Shown in pieces: positions 35,556-44,095 of a DNA stretch of 64,000 nucleotides. Within the stretch, counting starts at the first letter, position 1, and every line of letters starts with the position of its first letter. This DNA is from an uncultured Dysgonomonas sp. (GTDB taxonomy: Bacteria; Bacteroidota; Bacteroidia; Bacteroidales; Dysgonomonadaceae), in the NCBI RefSeq assembly GCF_900079725.1, contig NZ_LT599032.1:4522054-4586053 (forward strand), given 5' to 3'. Below the pieces are notes generated by a model that was given only the letters and a program-made list of their open reading frames with translations, ran no database searches and had not been told where the DNA came from. The position numbers and the translations under genes are program-made.

Positions 35556-36647
35556 ATGGAATTTAATCAAGATTTCGATTATAGTATTTTTGATTCCCTG
35601 ATTGAAAAAAATGTATCCTTTGCCGTATACAGGCAGGCAAGGCAACAAGATATACATCTGGTATTACAAACATCACAGGCTACTTTATGTCTGGCTTCTT
35701 TGTCCGATCTGAATGGGAAGACAGGCTTTGTTATCGCTCCTTTTCGTATATCGGAAGATACACCTCTTATTGTCATTCACCCTGATATCTGCCTGAAAGG
35801 AGATGTGGTAATATTCAGCTATTTATCGGATTGTCATTTCGAAGGAGGGGCGCCCCACATTGATATTCATAATCAAACATCTGTAAATTCGTTCACTCAA
35901 TATAGCTCCGACTACACTGCTTTCTATTCAGCGTTGTCTGAAAATAAATTGCAAAAACTGGTGCTTTCCCGCACATTCGATGTGGAAAAAAAACGTAGTT
36001 TTTCAGCAGGCACGGCTTTCCATGAGGCATGTGCGAAATATCATTCCAACTTTGTATTTCTATGTAATACTCCACAAACCGGGGCGTGGATGGGTATTTC
36101 TCCCGAATTGCTGGTATCGGAGCAAGATGGAGTGTACAAAACAGTAGCACTGGCAGGTACAAAAAAAGTATCGTCCGAAGATTGGGATGATAAAAACCGG
36201 AAGGAGCAGCAGATTGTTGTTGATTATATGCAGCAGCAGCTTGATCAACTGTGTGGAGATGTAATACAAAGTGGTCCATTTACTGCACAGGCAGGAAATA
36301 TAGAGCATTTGAAAACCAAATTCTCGTTTAAACTGAAAGATGGATACAAGATAGGGGATTTGCTCGCGTTGTTGCATCCCAGCCCCGCAGTATGCGGATT
36401 TCCGAAAGAATCGGCTTTCGATTTTATTCTTAAGAATGAATCGTATGATCGTCGCTATTATTCGGGGTTTGTAGGTCCATTGGATATTGAGGGAAGCAGC
36501 CGCCTGTATGTAAACCTGAGGTGTATGCAAATAGGGGATGATTTACTCCGGCTTTATGCGGGAGGAGGTATGCTTCTTTCTTCGGAACTGAAATCGGAAT
36601 GGGAAGAAACAGAAAATAAATTGCAAACGATATTGTCGGTAATTTAA
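35556..36647 (+). CDS. menF: Isochorismate synthase
   Basis: The 363-residue chorismate-binding enzyme isomerises chorismate to isochorismate, the first step of menaquinone synthesis. The conserved C-terminal half has KLVLSRTFDVEK, WMGISPELLVSEQDGVYKTVALAGTKK, LHPSPAVCGFPKESAFDFI, and RRYYSGFVGPLD, the standard MenF/EntC chain of motifs. It lies first in the menF-D-B-C-E order; the following gaps are filled by palindromic repeats. Menaquinone is needed for fumarate respiration in anaerobic Bacteroidales. The genes menA and menH are not in this window. Confidence 0.93.
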   Translation: MEFNQDFDYSIFDSLIEKNVSFAVYRQARQQDIHLVLQTSQATLCLASLSDLNGKTGFVIAPFRISEDTPLIVIHPDICLKGDVVIFSYLSDCHFEGGAPHIDIHNQTSVNSFTQYSSDYTAFYSALSENKLQKLVLSRTFDVEKKRSFSAGTAFHEACAKYHSNFVFLCNTPQTGAWMGISPELLVSEQDGVYKTVALAGTKKVSSEDWDDKNRKEQQIVVDYMQQQLDQLCGDVIQSGPFTAQAGNIEHLKTKFSFKLKDGYKIGDLLALLHPSPAVCGFPKESAFDFILKNESYDRRYYSGFVGPLDIEGSSRLYVNLRCMQIGDDLLRLYAGGGMLLSSELKSEWEETENKLQTILSVI

Positions 36648-36704
36648 AAGTGAAAAATGAAAAACGAAGAATTAAAAGTATTTTTCACTTTTCGTTTTTT
36701 ACTT
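36647..36704. repeat. Imperfect palindrome of GTGAAAAATGAAAAACGAA words
   Basis: Left arm 36647-36669 with AAGTGAAAAATGAAAAACGA; right arm 36681-36704 with TTTTTCACTTTTCG and TTTTTTACTT. It fills the gap menF-menD. The same words form elements at 40.4 and 44.0 kb. Confidence 0.85.
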
Positions 36705-36720
36705 ACAAATTGTAACTAAA

Positions 36721-38397
36721 ATGTTCTCAGTAAAGAAAAATGTATTACAAACGGTAGCGATGCTCAAGGCGTACGGGATACGGCATGTAGTAATGTCTCC
36801 CGGTTCACGCAACGCACCATTGATGCAGACATTTTCGCAGGAGTCGTCTTTCGATTGTCATGTGATAGTGGATGAGCGTAATGCGGCGTTCTATGCACTG
36901 GGTATTATCCAGTGTACGCGTAAGCCTATTGTTATCTGTTGTACATCGGGTACCGCCCTGCTCAATTATGCCCCGGCTGTAGCGGAGGCATATTATCAGC
37001 AATTACCTCTGATAGTGGTTTCGGCGGACCGTTCGCAGGAATGGATAGGACAAATGGACGGGCAGACATTGCCGCAGGCAGGAGTTTTCGGTTCGTTGGT
37101 AAAGAAATCTGTGAATCTGCCGGAAATAGAAACAGAACGGGATACATGGTTTTGCAACCGTCTTATAAATGAGGCCTTGATTGATTGTATGACTGATGCT
37201 CAGGGGCCTGTACATATCAATGTACCTATATCGGAACCCTTATTCGATTATTCGGTGGAGAAACTTCCCGAGGTAAGAAAAATAAATCTTGCCTCTATTG
37301 AAAAATCGGTTGATACAACACCTTTTTCGGATAAGTGGAACCATTTGCCCAAACGTATGATTATAGTTGGGCAGTTACCAAAATCGCCCGGATTAGTAAA
37401 GGTTTTGGAGAAATTAGTGGGACGGAATGATTGCATTGTATTGGTAGAGCATCCGTCCAATTGTGTTTCACCTTTGTTCATATCCAATTTCGATGCTTTA
37501 TTATATGCTATCCCCGACGAAAAGAAGACTGATCTTGTACCCGATTTGGTTGTTACTATCGGTGGGCATATCGTTTCAAAGCGATTGAAGCAATTTCTAA
37601 GAGGGAATAAGCCTGTAAGTCACTGGCATATTACACCGTCGGGCGAAGTGGTAGACCTTTTCCAATCCCTCACAGATTTGGTTGAGACTGATAACGAGAA
37701 ATTTCTCAAAGCTTTGTATAATGCCATTTCGACAGATGAACAAAGGCCATATTCCGGCTTATGGAAAGAGGCTTCGGAGAAGATAACGGAACCGTCTTCT
37801 GAGACACCGTTTTCCGATATCCAGGCTATGGGTGATTTTCTGAAACGCTTACCCGGAAATTCTGTTTTGCATTTGGCAAATAGCTCTACCGTGCGCAATG
37901 CACAGCTTTACTTATTGGATAAATCGGTAAATGTATTTTGTAATCGCGGGACGAACGGGATAGAAAGTTCATTGTCTTCGGCTATTGGTTTTGCATCCGT
38001 TTACGAGGGCATAACCTATTTGGTTATAGGCGATCTGAGTTTCTTTTACGGACTGAATTCATTGTGGAATATTTCACATATAAAAAATCTCCGGATACTG
38101 CTCGTCAATAATGGCGGTGGCGGTATTTTCCACCTGCTACCGGGATTGAATAAGGCTCCATCGCTGAAGCAATATGTTGCTGCAACGCATAATACCGGAG
38201 CTGGGGAATGGGTGCGTGCTTCGGGCATGAAATATCTTTCGGCAACCAGCGAAGAAGAACTGAGTAAGGCTTTCGAGACATTTATGAATGAGACGATCCG
38301 GGAATCTATGGTGCTTGAAGTAATTACGGATATGGAAGTAAGCAAAGCGACTTTCAAGGATTATTATCATAAACTAATTAGTAAATTAGCAAATTAG
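36721..38397 (+). CDS. menD: 2-succinyl-5-enolpyruvyl-6-hydroxy-3-cyclohexene-1-carboxylate synthase
   Basis: The 558-residue ThDP enzyme joins isochorismate and 2-oxoglutarate. Marks: HVVMSPGSRNAPLMQTFSQE at the N-terminus, CTSGTALLNYAPAVAEAYYQ, the PP domain with RGTNGIESSLSSAIGFA and LVIGDLSFFYGLNSLWNI, and the NNGGGGIFHLLPG block near 465, typical of MenD. Its last codons (LISKLAN) overlap the start of a palindromic repeat, so the C-terminal tail may vary. It lies between menF and menB. Confidence 0.95.
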   Translation: MFSVKKNVLQTVAMLKAYGIRHVVMSPGSRNAPLMQTFSQESSFDCHVIVDERNAAFYALGIIQCTRKPIVICCTSGTALLNYAPAVAEAYYQQLPLIVVSADRSQEWIGQMDGQTLPQAGVFGSLVKKSVNLPEIETERDTWFCNRLINEALIDCMTDAQGPVHINVPISEPLFDYSVEKLPEVRKINLASIEKSVDTTPFSDKWNHLPKRMIIVGQLPKSPGLVKVLEKLVGRNDCIVLVEHPSNCVSPLFISNFDALLYAIPDEKKTDLVPDLVVTIGGHIVSKRLKQFLRGNKPVSHWHITPSGEVVDLFQSLTDLVETDNEKFLKALYNAISTDEQRPYSGLWKEASEKITEPSSETPFSDIQAMGDFLKRLPGNSVLHLANSSTVRNAQLYLLDKSVNVFCNRGTNGIESSLSSAIGFASVYEGITYLVIGDLSFFYGLNSLWNISHIKNLRILLVNNGGGGIFHLLPGLNKAPSLKQYVAATHNTGAGEWVRASGMKYLSATSEEELSKAFETFMNETIRESMVLEVITDMEVSKATFKDYYHKLISKLAN

Positions 38398-38454
38398 CAG
38401 ATTTGAAAATGAAAAGATCATTTGCTAATTTCCGAATTTTCAAATTTTCAAATT
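38374..38454. repeat. Imperfect palindrome of AAATTAGC and TTTGAAAAT words
   Basis: Left arm 38374-38416 (AATTAGTAAATTAGCAAATT, then GCAGATTTGAAAATGAAAA); right arm 38419-38454 (CATTTGCTAATTTCC, then AATTTTCAAATTTTCAAATT). It spans the menD stop codon and fills the menD-menB gap. Confidence 0.8.
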
Positions 38455-38465
38455 AATAAAATATT

Positions 38466-39287
38466 ATGGCAACAAGAGAATGGCAAACCATTAAAGAATA
38501 TGAGGAAATTCTGTTCGATTACTTTGAAGGAATAGGCCGCATAACAATCAACCGTCCGCGTTACCGCAACGCTTTTACTCCTACCACGACTATGGAGATC
38601 AGTGATGCCCTTCGTATATGTCACGAAAATCAGGATATCTATGTCGTAGTGCTTACAGGCGCAGGAGATAAAGCTTTCTGTGCCGGTGGAGACCAGAATG
38701 TAAAAGGTAAAGGCGGATATATAGGTAAAGATGGTGTTCCTCGCTTACAGGTGCTTGAAGTGCAGAAGCAAATACGCTCGATGCCTAAGCCCGTTATTGC
38801 GATGGTAAACGGTTATGCGATCGGTGGTGGACATGTATTGCAAGTCGTTTGTGACTTGTCTATTGCGTCTGCAAATGCGATCTTCGGACAGACCGGCCCA
38901 CGTGTAGGCAGCTTTGATGCCGGATTCGGGTCATCCTATCTGGCACGTATCGTAGGTCAAAAAAAGGCTCGTGAAATATGGTTCCTTTGCCGCCAGTATT
39001 CAGCGCAGGAGGCTTTGGATATGGGACTGGTAAATACTGTTGTGCCTTTCGATCAGTTGGAAGACGAAACCGTGAAATGGGCGCACGAAATGATGCAACA
39101 CAGCCCTATGGCGCTGCGTATGATAAAAATGGGACTCAATGCTGAACTTGACGGGCAATCCGGTATTCAGGAACTGGCCGGAAATGCGACTTTACTTTAT
39201 TATCTGACAGATGAGGCGCAGGAAGGAAAGCATGCATTCCTCGAAAAGCGTAAGCCGGACTTCAAAAAGTTTCCTAAGTTTCCGTAA
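38466..39287 (+). CDS. menB: 1,4-dihydroxy-2-naphthoyl-CoA synthase
   Basis: The 273-residue crotonase-fold enzyme closes the naphthoquinone ring of o-succinylbenzoyl-CoA. Marks are [21 protein letters not shown] with the oxyanion-hole glycine, [19 protein letters not shown], and [20 protein letters not shown] with the MenB-typical catalytic aspartate, plus [20 protein letters not shown]. Length and motifs are standard for MenB rather than generic enoyl-CoA hydratases. It lies between two palindromic repeats and is probably expressed with the rest of the operon. Confidence 0.96.
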   Translation: MATREWQTIKEYEEILFDYFEGIGRITINRPRYRNAFTPTTTMEISDALRICHENQDIYVVVLTGAGDKAFCAGGDQNVKGKGGYIGKDGVPRLQVLEVQKQIRSMPKPVIAMVNGYAIGGGHVLQVVCDLSIASANAIFGQTGPRVGSFDAGFGSSYLARIVGQKKAREIWFLCRQYSAQEALDMGLVNTVVPFDQLEDETVKWAHEMMQHSPMALRMIKMGLNAELDGQSGIQELAGNATLLYYLTDEAQEGKHAFLEKRKPDFKKFPKFP

Positions 39288-39289
39288 TT

Positions 39290-39385
39290 AGTAAACAAGT
39301 AGACAAGATACAAGATACTAGATACTAGTAAGAACAAACTTGTATCTCGTGTCTTGTTAACTCGTATCTTGTTAACTCGTATCTT
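39290..39385. repeat. Imperfect palindrome of ACAAGTAGACAAGATAC words
   Basis: Left arm 39290-39330 (TAAACAAGTAGACAAGATAC then AAGATACTAGATACTAG); right arm 39335-39385 with TTGTATCTCGTGTCTTGTTA and two TCGTATCTT copies, one as GTTAACTCGTATCTT and one repeated. It fills the menB-menC gap and ends four bases before the menC ATG. It shares words with the element between E1 and E2. Confidence 0.85.
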
Positions 39386-39388
39386 AGT

Positions 39389-40453
39389 ATGTTTAAAACC
39401 CGGATCATACCCTATACGCTCCATTTCAAGCGTCCCGCAGGGACATCGCGCGGAGTTTATCACGACCATAAAATATGGTATGTGGTGATAACTGATACAT
39501 CCCGGCCTGAGCGATGGGGGATAGGGGAGTGTGCCCCGCTTTTTGATCTTAGCTGCGACTATGACGAAAATTATGAGGATAGGCTATCTTATTTCTGCCA
39601 AAAACTAGAGCAGGACGGAAAATTGGGTATAGAAGCATTGCGTCCGTATCCATCCATTCTCTTTGGTCTGGAGACGGCGATGAGGCAGTTGGAACAAGGT
39701 AGTTTCCGCTTATGGGATACTCCGTTTGTCCGGGGAGAGAAAGGGATTCCTATCAATGGGCTTATCTGGATGGGCGATTATGATTACATGCTCGAACAGA
39801 TAGAATCTAAATTGGAACAGGGTTTTCGCTGTGTGAAACTCAAGATAGGAGCCATCAATTTTGACAAAGAACTAGACCTGCTTCGCTATATCCGTAAACA
39901 TTATGGGCCAGATAAAATAACGTTGCGTGTGGATGCAAACGGTGCATTTTCGCCGGACGATGCGCTGGATAAATTGAAACGGCTGGCCGAACTGGATTTG
40001 CATTCTATCGAACAACCTATTCGCGCCGGACAATGGAACGATATGGCACGATTGACGGAGATAACACCTTTGTCGATAGCGCTCGATGAAGAACTGATCG
40101 GAGTTAACCAGCCTGAAGAAAAGGAACACTTGCTGGAAACCATAAAACCACAATACATAATTCTGAAACCTACCTTACATGGAGGAATCATCGGTGCAAC
40201 CGAATGGATAGAATTGGCCCGATCAATGAATATCGGCTGGTGGATAACTTCGGCTTTGGAATCGAATATCGGGCTGAACGCGATAGCCCAATGGTGTTCT
40301 ACTTACAATAATCCGCTTCCTCAAGGGCTTGGTACGGGCGCATTATATACGAACAATATAGAGATGCCATTGTTTATACAGGGTGACTGCCTTTGGTACG
40401 AAATAAAAACGAAAAATGAAAAACGAAAAGTGAAAAATATTCTACATTTTTAG
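39389..40453 (+). CDS. menC: o-Succinylbenzoate synthase
   Basis: The 354-residue enolase-superfamily enzyme dehydrates the MenD/MenH product to o-succinylbenzoate. The barrel has the KxK motif VKLKIGAINF, metal ligands in TLRVDANGAFSPDD, SIEQPIRAG and SIALDEELIG, and the second lysine in YIILKPTLHGG. The N-terminal capping domain has SRGVYHDHKIWYV. The last 15 residues (KTKNEKRKVKNILHF) are encoded by the left arm and loop of a palindromic repeat (40406-40450) and are very basic, unlike the rest, so the true ancestral end probably lay a little before. It overlaps the repeat and precedes menE by 26 bases. Confidence 0.93.
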   Translation: MFKTRIIPYTLHFKRPAGTSRGVYHDHKIWYVVITDTSRPERWGIGECAPLFDLSCDYDENYEDRLSYFCQKLEQDGKLGIEALRPYPSILFGLETAMRQLEQGSFRLWDTPFVRGEKGIPINGLIWMGDYDYMLEQIESKLEQGFRCVKLKIGAINFDKELDLLRYIRKHYGPDKITLRVDANGAFSPDDALDKLKRLAELDLHSIEQPIRAGQWNDMARLTEITPLSIALDEELIGVNQPEEKEHLLETIKPQYIILKPTLHGGIIGATEWIELARSMNIGWWITSALESNIGLNAIAQWCSTYNNPLPQGLGTGALYTNNIEMPLFIQGDCLWYEIKTKNEKRKVKNILHF

Positions 40454-40470
40454 TTCTTCACTTTTCACTT
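40406..40470. repeat. Imperfect palindrome of AAAACGAAAAATG words inside menC end
   Basis: Left arm 40406-40438 repeats GAAAAATGAAAAACGAAAAG and GTGAAAAAT; right arm 40445-40470 has CATTTTTAGTTC and TTCACTTTTCACTT. It covers the menC stop and the menC-menE gap. It is closely related to the elements at 36.65 and 44.02 kb. Confidence 0.85.
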
Positions 40471-40479
40471 ATAAAATAT

Positions 40480-41553
40480 ATGTATCAACTTTACATAAAA
40501 AGACAAATAATAACAATAGACGGAGGTTCCTATACCCCTGATATTTTCCGAAGCAAAGGAATGCCGGCCTTTGCCCTAAAATCGGATTTCCATTATAGTC
40601 TTTATTTATTTCTGAAAGAGTGGTTTTCCCGTTCACCATTGATTAGGGTGCAAACATCAGGTTCTACAGGCGCACCTAAAGAAATGATGGTGGAAAAAGA
40701 GCGGATGATGCGCAGTGCGGAACTTACCTGTTCTTTTCTCGGATTAAAAGAAGGAAACAAAGCCCTGCTGTGTATGTCGCTAGACTATATTGCAGGTAAA
40801 ATGATGGTGGTACGTGCATTGATCGCAGGCCTGGACTTATATCCTGTCACCCCGTCCGGCAACCCGCTGAAAGATGCAAAAGTTACGTTCGGTTTTGCCG
40901 CGATGATCCCTATGCAGGTGTATAATAGCTTGGAGTCTGATAAAGAGCGGAAGAAACTGGAAAAAATAAAAAATCTGATAATAGGAGGAGGGGCGATTGA
41001 CTCCCGTCTGGAAGAAAAAATGAAATTTTTTCCTAATAATGTATATTCTACATATGGAATGACCGAGACCCTTTCGCACATTGCTTTGCGCAGGCTGAAC
41101 GGAGAGAGTGCTTCCGGATCATATATCCCATTTCCATCTGTTGCGCTATCATTATCGGATGATAATACACTGATAATAGATGCGCCGTTGGTAACAAGCG
41201 AAAAACTTTATACGAACGATATTGCGGAGATAGATAAAGACGGAAGCTTCCGTATCACAGGACGCAAAGATAATGTAATTAACAGCGGAGGAATAAAGAT
41301 TCAGATAGAAGAAGTTGAAAAGATACTGAAGCCCCTTATCAATAGCTCTTTTGCTGTTACATCCCTTCCCGATCCTAAATTTGGAGAAGTACTAATTCTT
41401 GCAGTGGAAGAAGATATTGATCCGGCTATATTTAAAGATATCCAACCTGCATATTATACTCCTAAGAAGATTATTAAGGTAGATAAAATCCCTTTAACAG
41501 AGACAGGGAAGATAAGCCGTGTAGAATTGAAGAAGTTGGTACGTGAACTTTAA
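40480..41553 (+). CDS. menE: o-Succinylbenzoate-CoA ligase
   Basis: The 357-residue adenylate-forming enzyme activates o-succinylbenzoate to its CoA ester for MenB. It is shorter than the typical 450 residues because the N-terminal part is reduced. Marks are RVQTSGSTGAPKEMMVEKER (phosphate loop), YSTYGMTETLSHIALRRL, DGSFRITGRKDNVINSGGIK and the catalytic lysine in LPLTETGKISRVELKKL. It is the last men gene in the operon. After it a 136-base gap leads to the next block with its own candidate promoter. Confidence 0.93.
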   Translation: MYQLYIKRQIITIDGGSYTPDIFRSKGMPAFALKSDFHYSLYLFLKEWFSRSPLIRVQTSGSTGAPKEMMVEKERMMRSAELTCSFLGLKEGNKALLCMSLDYIAGKMMVVRALIAGLDLYPVTPSGNPLKDAKVTFGFAAMIPMQVYNSLESDKERKKLEKIKNLIIGGGAIDSRLEEKMKFFPNNVYSTYGMTETLSHIALRRLNGESASGSYIPFPSVALSLSDDNTLIIDAPLVTSEKLYTNDIAEIDKDGSFRITGRKDNVINSGGIKIQIEEVEKILKPLINSSFAVTSLPDPKFGEVLILAVEEDIDPAIFKDIQPAYYTPKKIIKVDKIPLTETGKISRVELKKLVREL

Positions 41554-41662
41554 TGAGATATTTTATCATCTTGTTCAAACTCTTTTCATATAATTATTAA
41601 AATAATACCCTTAAATCATTTAAAATTGCAAATTGTCATTTCGACTTTTCGCTAAAAATCTT

Positions 41663-41670
41663 TATCTTCG
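41663..41670 (+). promoter_or_regulatory. Candidate -7 box (TATCTTCG) for the amidase-iorAB block
   Basis: TATCTTCG differs from TAnnTTTG by one base and lies 20 bases before the chosen amidase ATG at 41690. Confidence 0.3.
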
Positions 41671-41689
41671 GTGCATATATCTAATGCAC

Positions 41690-42454
41690 ATGAACATTAT
41701 ACTATTACAAACCGACATACAGTGGCAAAAGCCAAATGAAAACAGGACGCACGCAGAGACGATAATCGACACGTTGCCACAGGTAGATTTGGTTATCTTA
41801 CCTGAAATGTTTACATCAGGTTTTTGCATGACTCCTTCCGATATAGCAGAAAAAGCGGATACCGATACCCTTCATTGGATGCAAACAATTGCCGAGAAAA
41901 AGAACGTGGCGATTGCAGGAAGTGTGTCAGTTGAAGACGGAGGAAAGTATTACAACCGTTTCTATTTCGTAAAACCCGACGGCAGTTATGCCACCTATAA
42001 TAAGAAACATTTGTTCACATTCTCAGGTGAAGACAAAGAATATGCTGCAGGAGACGAAAGGGTAATAGTGGAATATAAAGGTGTAAGGGTCTTACTGCAA
42101 ATCTGTTATGATCTGCGCTTTCCCGTATTTTCCAGAAACAGGGGTGATTATGATATGATTATTTATGTCGCCAACTGGCCGACAGTCCGTATCGATGCTT
42201 GGAATACACTGCTCAAAGCACGTGCTATCGAGAACCTTTGTTATGTAGCGGGAGTGAACAGGGTAGGGAATGACCCCGGCAACAGCTATAATGGAGGTAC
42301 CGTATTGCTCGATTATATGGGCAAAACAATTGTAGCGGCGGAAGATGGCTTGGAAAATGCGGCTTGTGGTAATATAGATATACAGATATTAAAAGACTTT
42401 CGTGAAAAATTTCCGGCACTCAATGATGCCGATAAATACAGAATAATCAACTAA
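41690..42454 (+). CDS. Nitrilase-superfamily omega-amidase (YafV-like)
   Basis: I choose ATG 41690 (MNIILLQTDIQW, 254 residues). An ATG two codons earlier is possible, and the longer frame from TTG 41633 is unlikely because it would include the promoter. The nitrilase triad is complete: Glu39 in LPEMFTSGF, Lys106 in NKKHLF and Cys139 in QICYDLRFPVF. The family nearest in length and motifs is the omega-amidases, which hydrolyse 2-oxoglutaramate or 2-oxosuccinamate, the by-products of glutamine or asparagine transaminases. Its stop directly abuts the iorA start (0 bases), so it is coupled to an aromatic 2-oxoacid module; a link with the aminotransferase further down is plausible. Confidence 0.85.
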   Translation: MNIILLQTDIQWQKPNENRTHAETIIDTLPQVDLVILPEMFTSGFCMTPSDIAEKADTDTLHWMQTIAEKKNVAIAGSVSVEDGGKYYNRFYFVKPDGSYATYNKKHLFTFSGEDKEYAAGDERVIVEYKGVRVLLQICYDLRFPVFSRNRGDYDMIIYVANWPTVRIDAWNTLLKARAIENLCYVAGVNRVGNDPGNSYNGGTVLLDYMGKTIVAAEDGLENAACGNIDIQILKDFREKFPALNDADKYRIIN

Positions 42455-44044
42455 ATGAGAGAAAAATTATTGATGCTGGGTGACCAGGCGATCGCCTTGG
42501 GTGCTATCCATGCTGGCATTACGGGTGTGTATGCATATCCGGGAACGCCTTCGACCGAAATAACGGAATATATTCAGGATTCACCATTAGCAAAGGAGCG
42601 GAATATTCACAGTCAATGGTGTACCAATGAAAAAACTGCTATGGAAACGGCTCTAGGTGTATCCTATATTGGAAAGCGGGCATTGGTGTGTATGAAGCAT
42701 GTGGGACTGAATGTAGCAGCCGATGCCTTTGTAAATTCGGCTATGACGGGAACAAATGGTGGGCTGGTAGTTCTAGTGGCTGACGACCCCTCGATGCACT
42801 CTTCCCAGAATGAGCAGGATTCGCGTTTTTATGGTAAGTTTGCGTTTACACCTATATTCGAACCATCGTCGCAACAGGAAGCGTATGATATGGTGCGTTA
42901 TGCTTTCGATGTTTCTGAAAAATATGAATTGCCTGTACTGATACGGCTTACTACCCGTATGGCACATTCGCGTGCTGTGGTCGAAATATCAGAGAGCAAA
43001 GAGCAGAATGAAATAAAATTCCCCGAAGATAAATCCCGTTGGGTGCTACTTCCTGTAAATGCAAGAAGAAGATATAACGAACTCTTGGCTGTCCAGACCG
43101 AATTGGAAAAAATATCTTCGCAGTCGCCATATAATTTTTATAAAGAAGGCAATCGACAAGGAGTTATTGCTTGCGGAATCGGTTATAATTACCTGATGGA
43201 GAATTATCCTGACAGTTGTGATCGCACAGTGTTGAAAATCTCACAATATCCTTTGCCGAAAGAACTTATACGGAAAGTATGGAATGAATGTGATGAGGTC
43301 TTGATTCTTGAGGACGGGCAACCTTTTGTTGAAGAGCAGCTTCGCGGATTGCTGGATGAAACAGGAAAGGTTAAAGGACGCCTGACGGGAGAGTTGCCGC
43401 GGGTAGGAGAACTTACACCCGACAATGTTCGCGCAGCATTGGGCTTCTCGGTTAAAGTGTACCAGGGAGCAAGTGAAAATGTCGTAGCCCGTCCACCTGC
43501 ATTATGTACAGGGTGCGGACATAGGGATGTATATGATGCGTTGAATGAAGTGTTCCACGAATATGAGAATGCAAAAGTGTTCAGTGATATAGGTTGTTAT
43601 ACGCTTGGCGCATTGCCACCTTTCCGGGCCATAGATACCTGTGTGGATATGGGGGCGTCCATAACGATGGCTAAAGGTGCTGCTGATGGAGGTTTGTTCC
43701 CATCGGTAGCGGTTATTGGCGATTCCACTTTCACTCATTCAGGAATAACAGGATTGTTAGATGCCGTAAATTCGAATGCCAGTGTGACCATTGTTATTTC
43801 AGATAATCTGACTACGGCTATGACCGGAGGGCAGGATTCGGCAGGATACGAAAAATTGGAAGATATATGTCTTGGTGTGGGTGTGGAGAAAGAACACCTG
43901 CGCATCGTGATTCCATTACCGAAGAATATAGAAGAAATAAAGAATATTATTCGTGAAGAAATTGAATATAATGGTGTTTCGGTTATTATTCCTCGCAGAG
44001 AATGCATACAGACAATTAAACGAAAAGTAAAAAACGAAAAGTGA
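42455..44044 (+). CDS. iorA: Indolepyruvate:ferredoxin oxidoreductase alpha subunit
   Basis: The 529-residue ThDP enzyme decarboxylates aryl pyruvates oxidatively to aryl acetyl-CoA and reduced ferredoxin, or runs in reverse. Marks: YAYPGTPSTEITEYI, CMKHVGLNVAADAFVNSA, SMHSSQNEQDSRFY, and the ThDP block ALCTGCGHRDVYDAL...VFSDIGCYTLGALPPF...GDSTFTHSGITGLLDAV. The C-terminal ferredoxin-like domain with two 4Fe-4S motifs found in many IorA proteins is absent; the chain ends in REC followed by IQTIKRKVKNEK, and the last eight residues come from a palindromic repeat. A separate electron carrier is therefore needed. It is followed by iorB after 51 bases. Confidence 0.93.
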   Translation: MREKLLMLGDQAIALGAIHAGITGVYAYPGTPSTEITEYIQDSPLAKERNIHSQWCTNEKTAMETALGVSYIGKRALVCMKHVGLNVAADAFVNSAMTGTNGGLVVLVADDPSMHSSQNEQDSRFYGKFAFTPIFEPSSQQEAYDMVRYAFDVSEKYELPVLIRLTTRMAHSRAVVEISESKEQNEIKFPEDKSRWVLLPVNARRRYNELLAVQTELEKISSQSPYNFYKEGNRQGVIACGIGYNYLMENYPDSCDRTVLKISQYPLPKELIRKVWNECDEVLILEDGQPFVEEQLRGLLDETGKVKGRLTGELPRVGELTPDNVRAALGFSVKVYQGASENVVARPPALCTGCGHRDVYDALNEVFHEYENAKVFSDIGCYTLGALPPFRAIDTCVDMGASITMAKGAADGGLFPSVAVIGDSTFTHSGITGLLDAVNSNASVTIVISDNLTTAMTGGQDSAGYEKLEDICLGVGVEKEHLRIVIPLPKNIEEIKNIIREEIEYNGVSVIIPRRECIQTIKRKVKNEK

Positions 44045-44074
44045 AAAATATCCTTCATTTTTCATTTTACACTT
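44018..44074. repeat. Imperfect palindrome of AAACGAAAAGT words inside iorA end
   Basis: Left arm 44018-44049 (AAACGAAAAGTAAAAAACGA, then AAAGTGAAAAAT); right arm 44055-44074 (CATTTTTCATTTTACACTTA). It covers the last eight iorA codons and most of the iorA-iorB gap. The following ACTTACAACTTGTAACTAA motif closely resembles the one before menD. Confidence 0.85.
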
Positions 44075-44095
44075 ACAACTTGTAACTAATTAATT

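Noticed and set aside
41633-41689. TTG start giving a 273-residue amidase
   Set aside because: The extra residues do not fit the nitrilase family and overlap the probable promoter.
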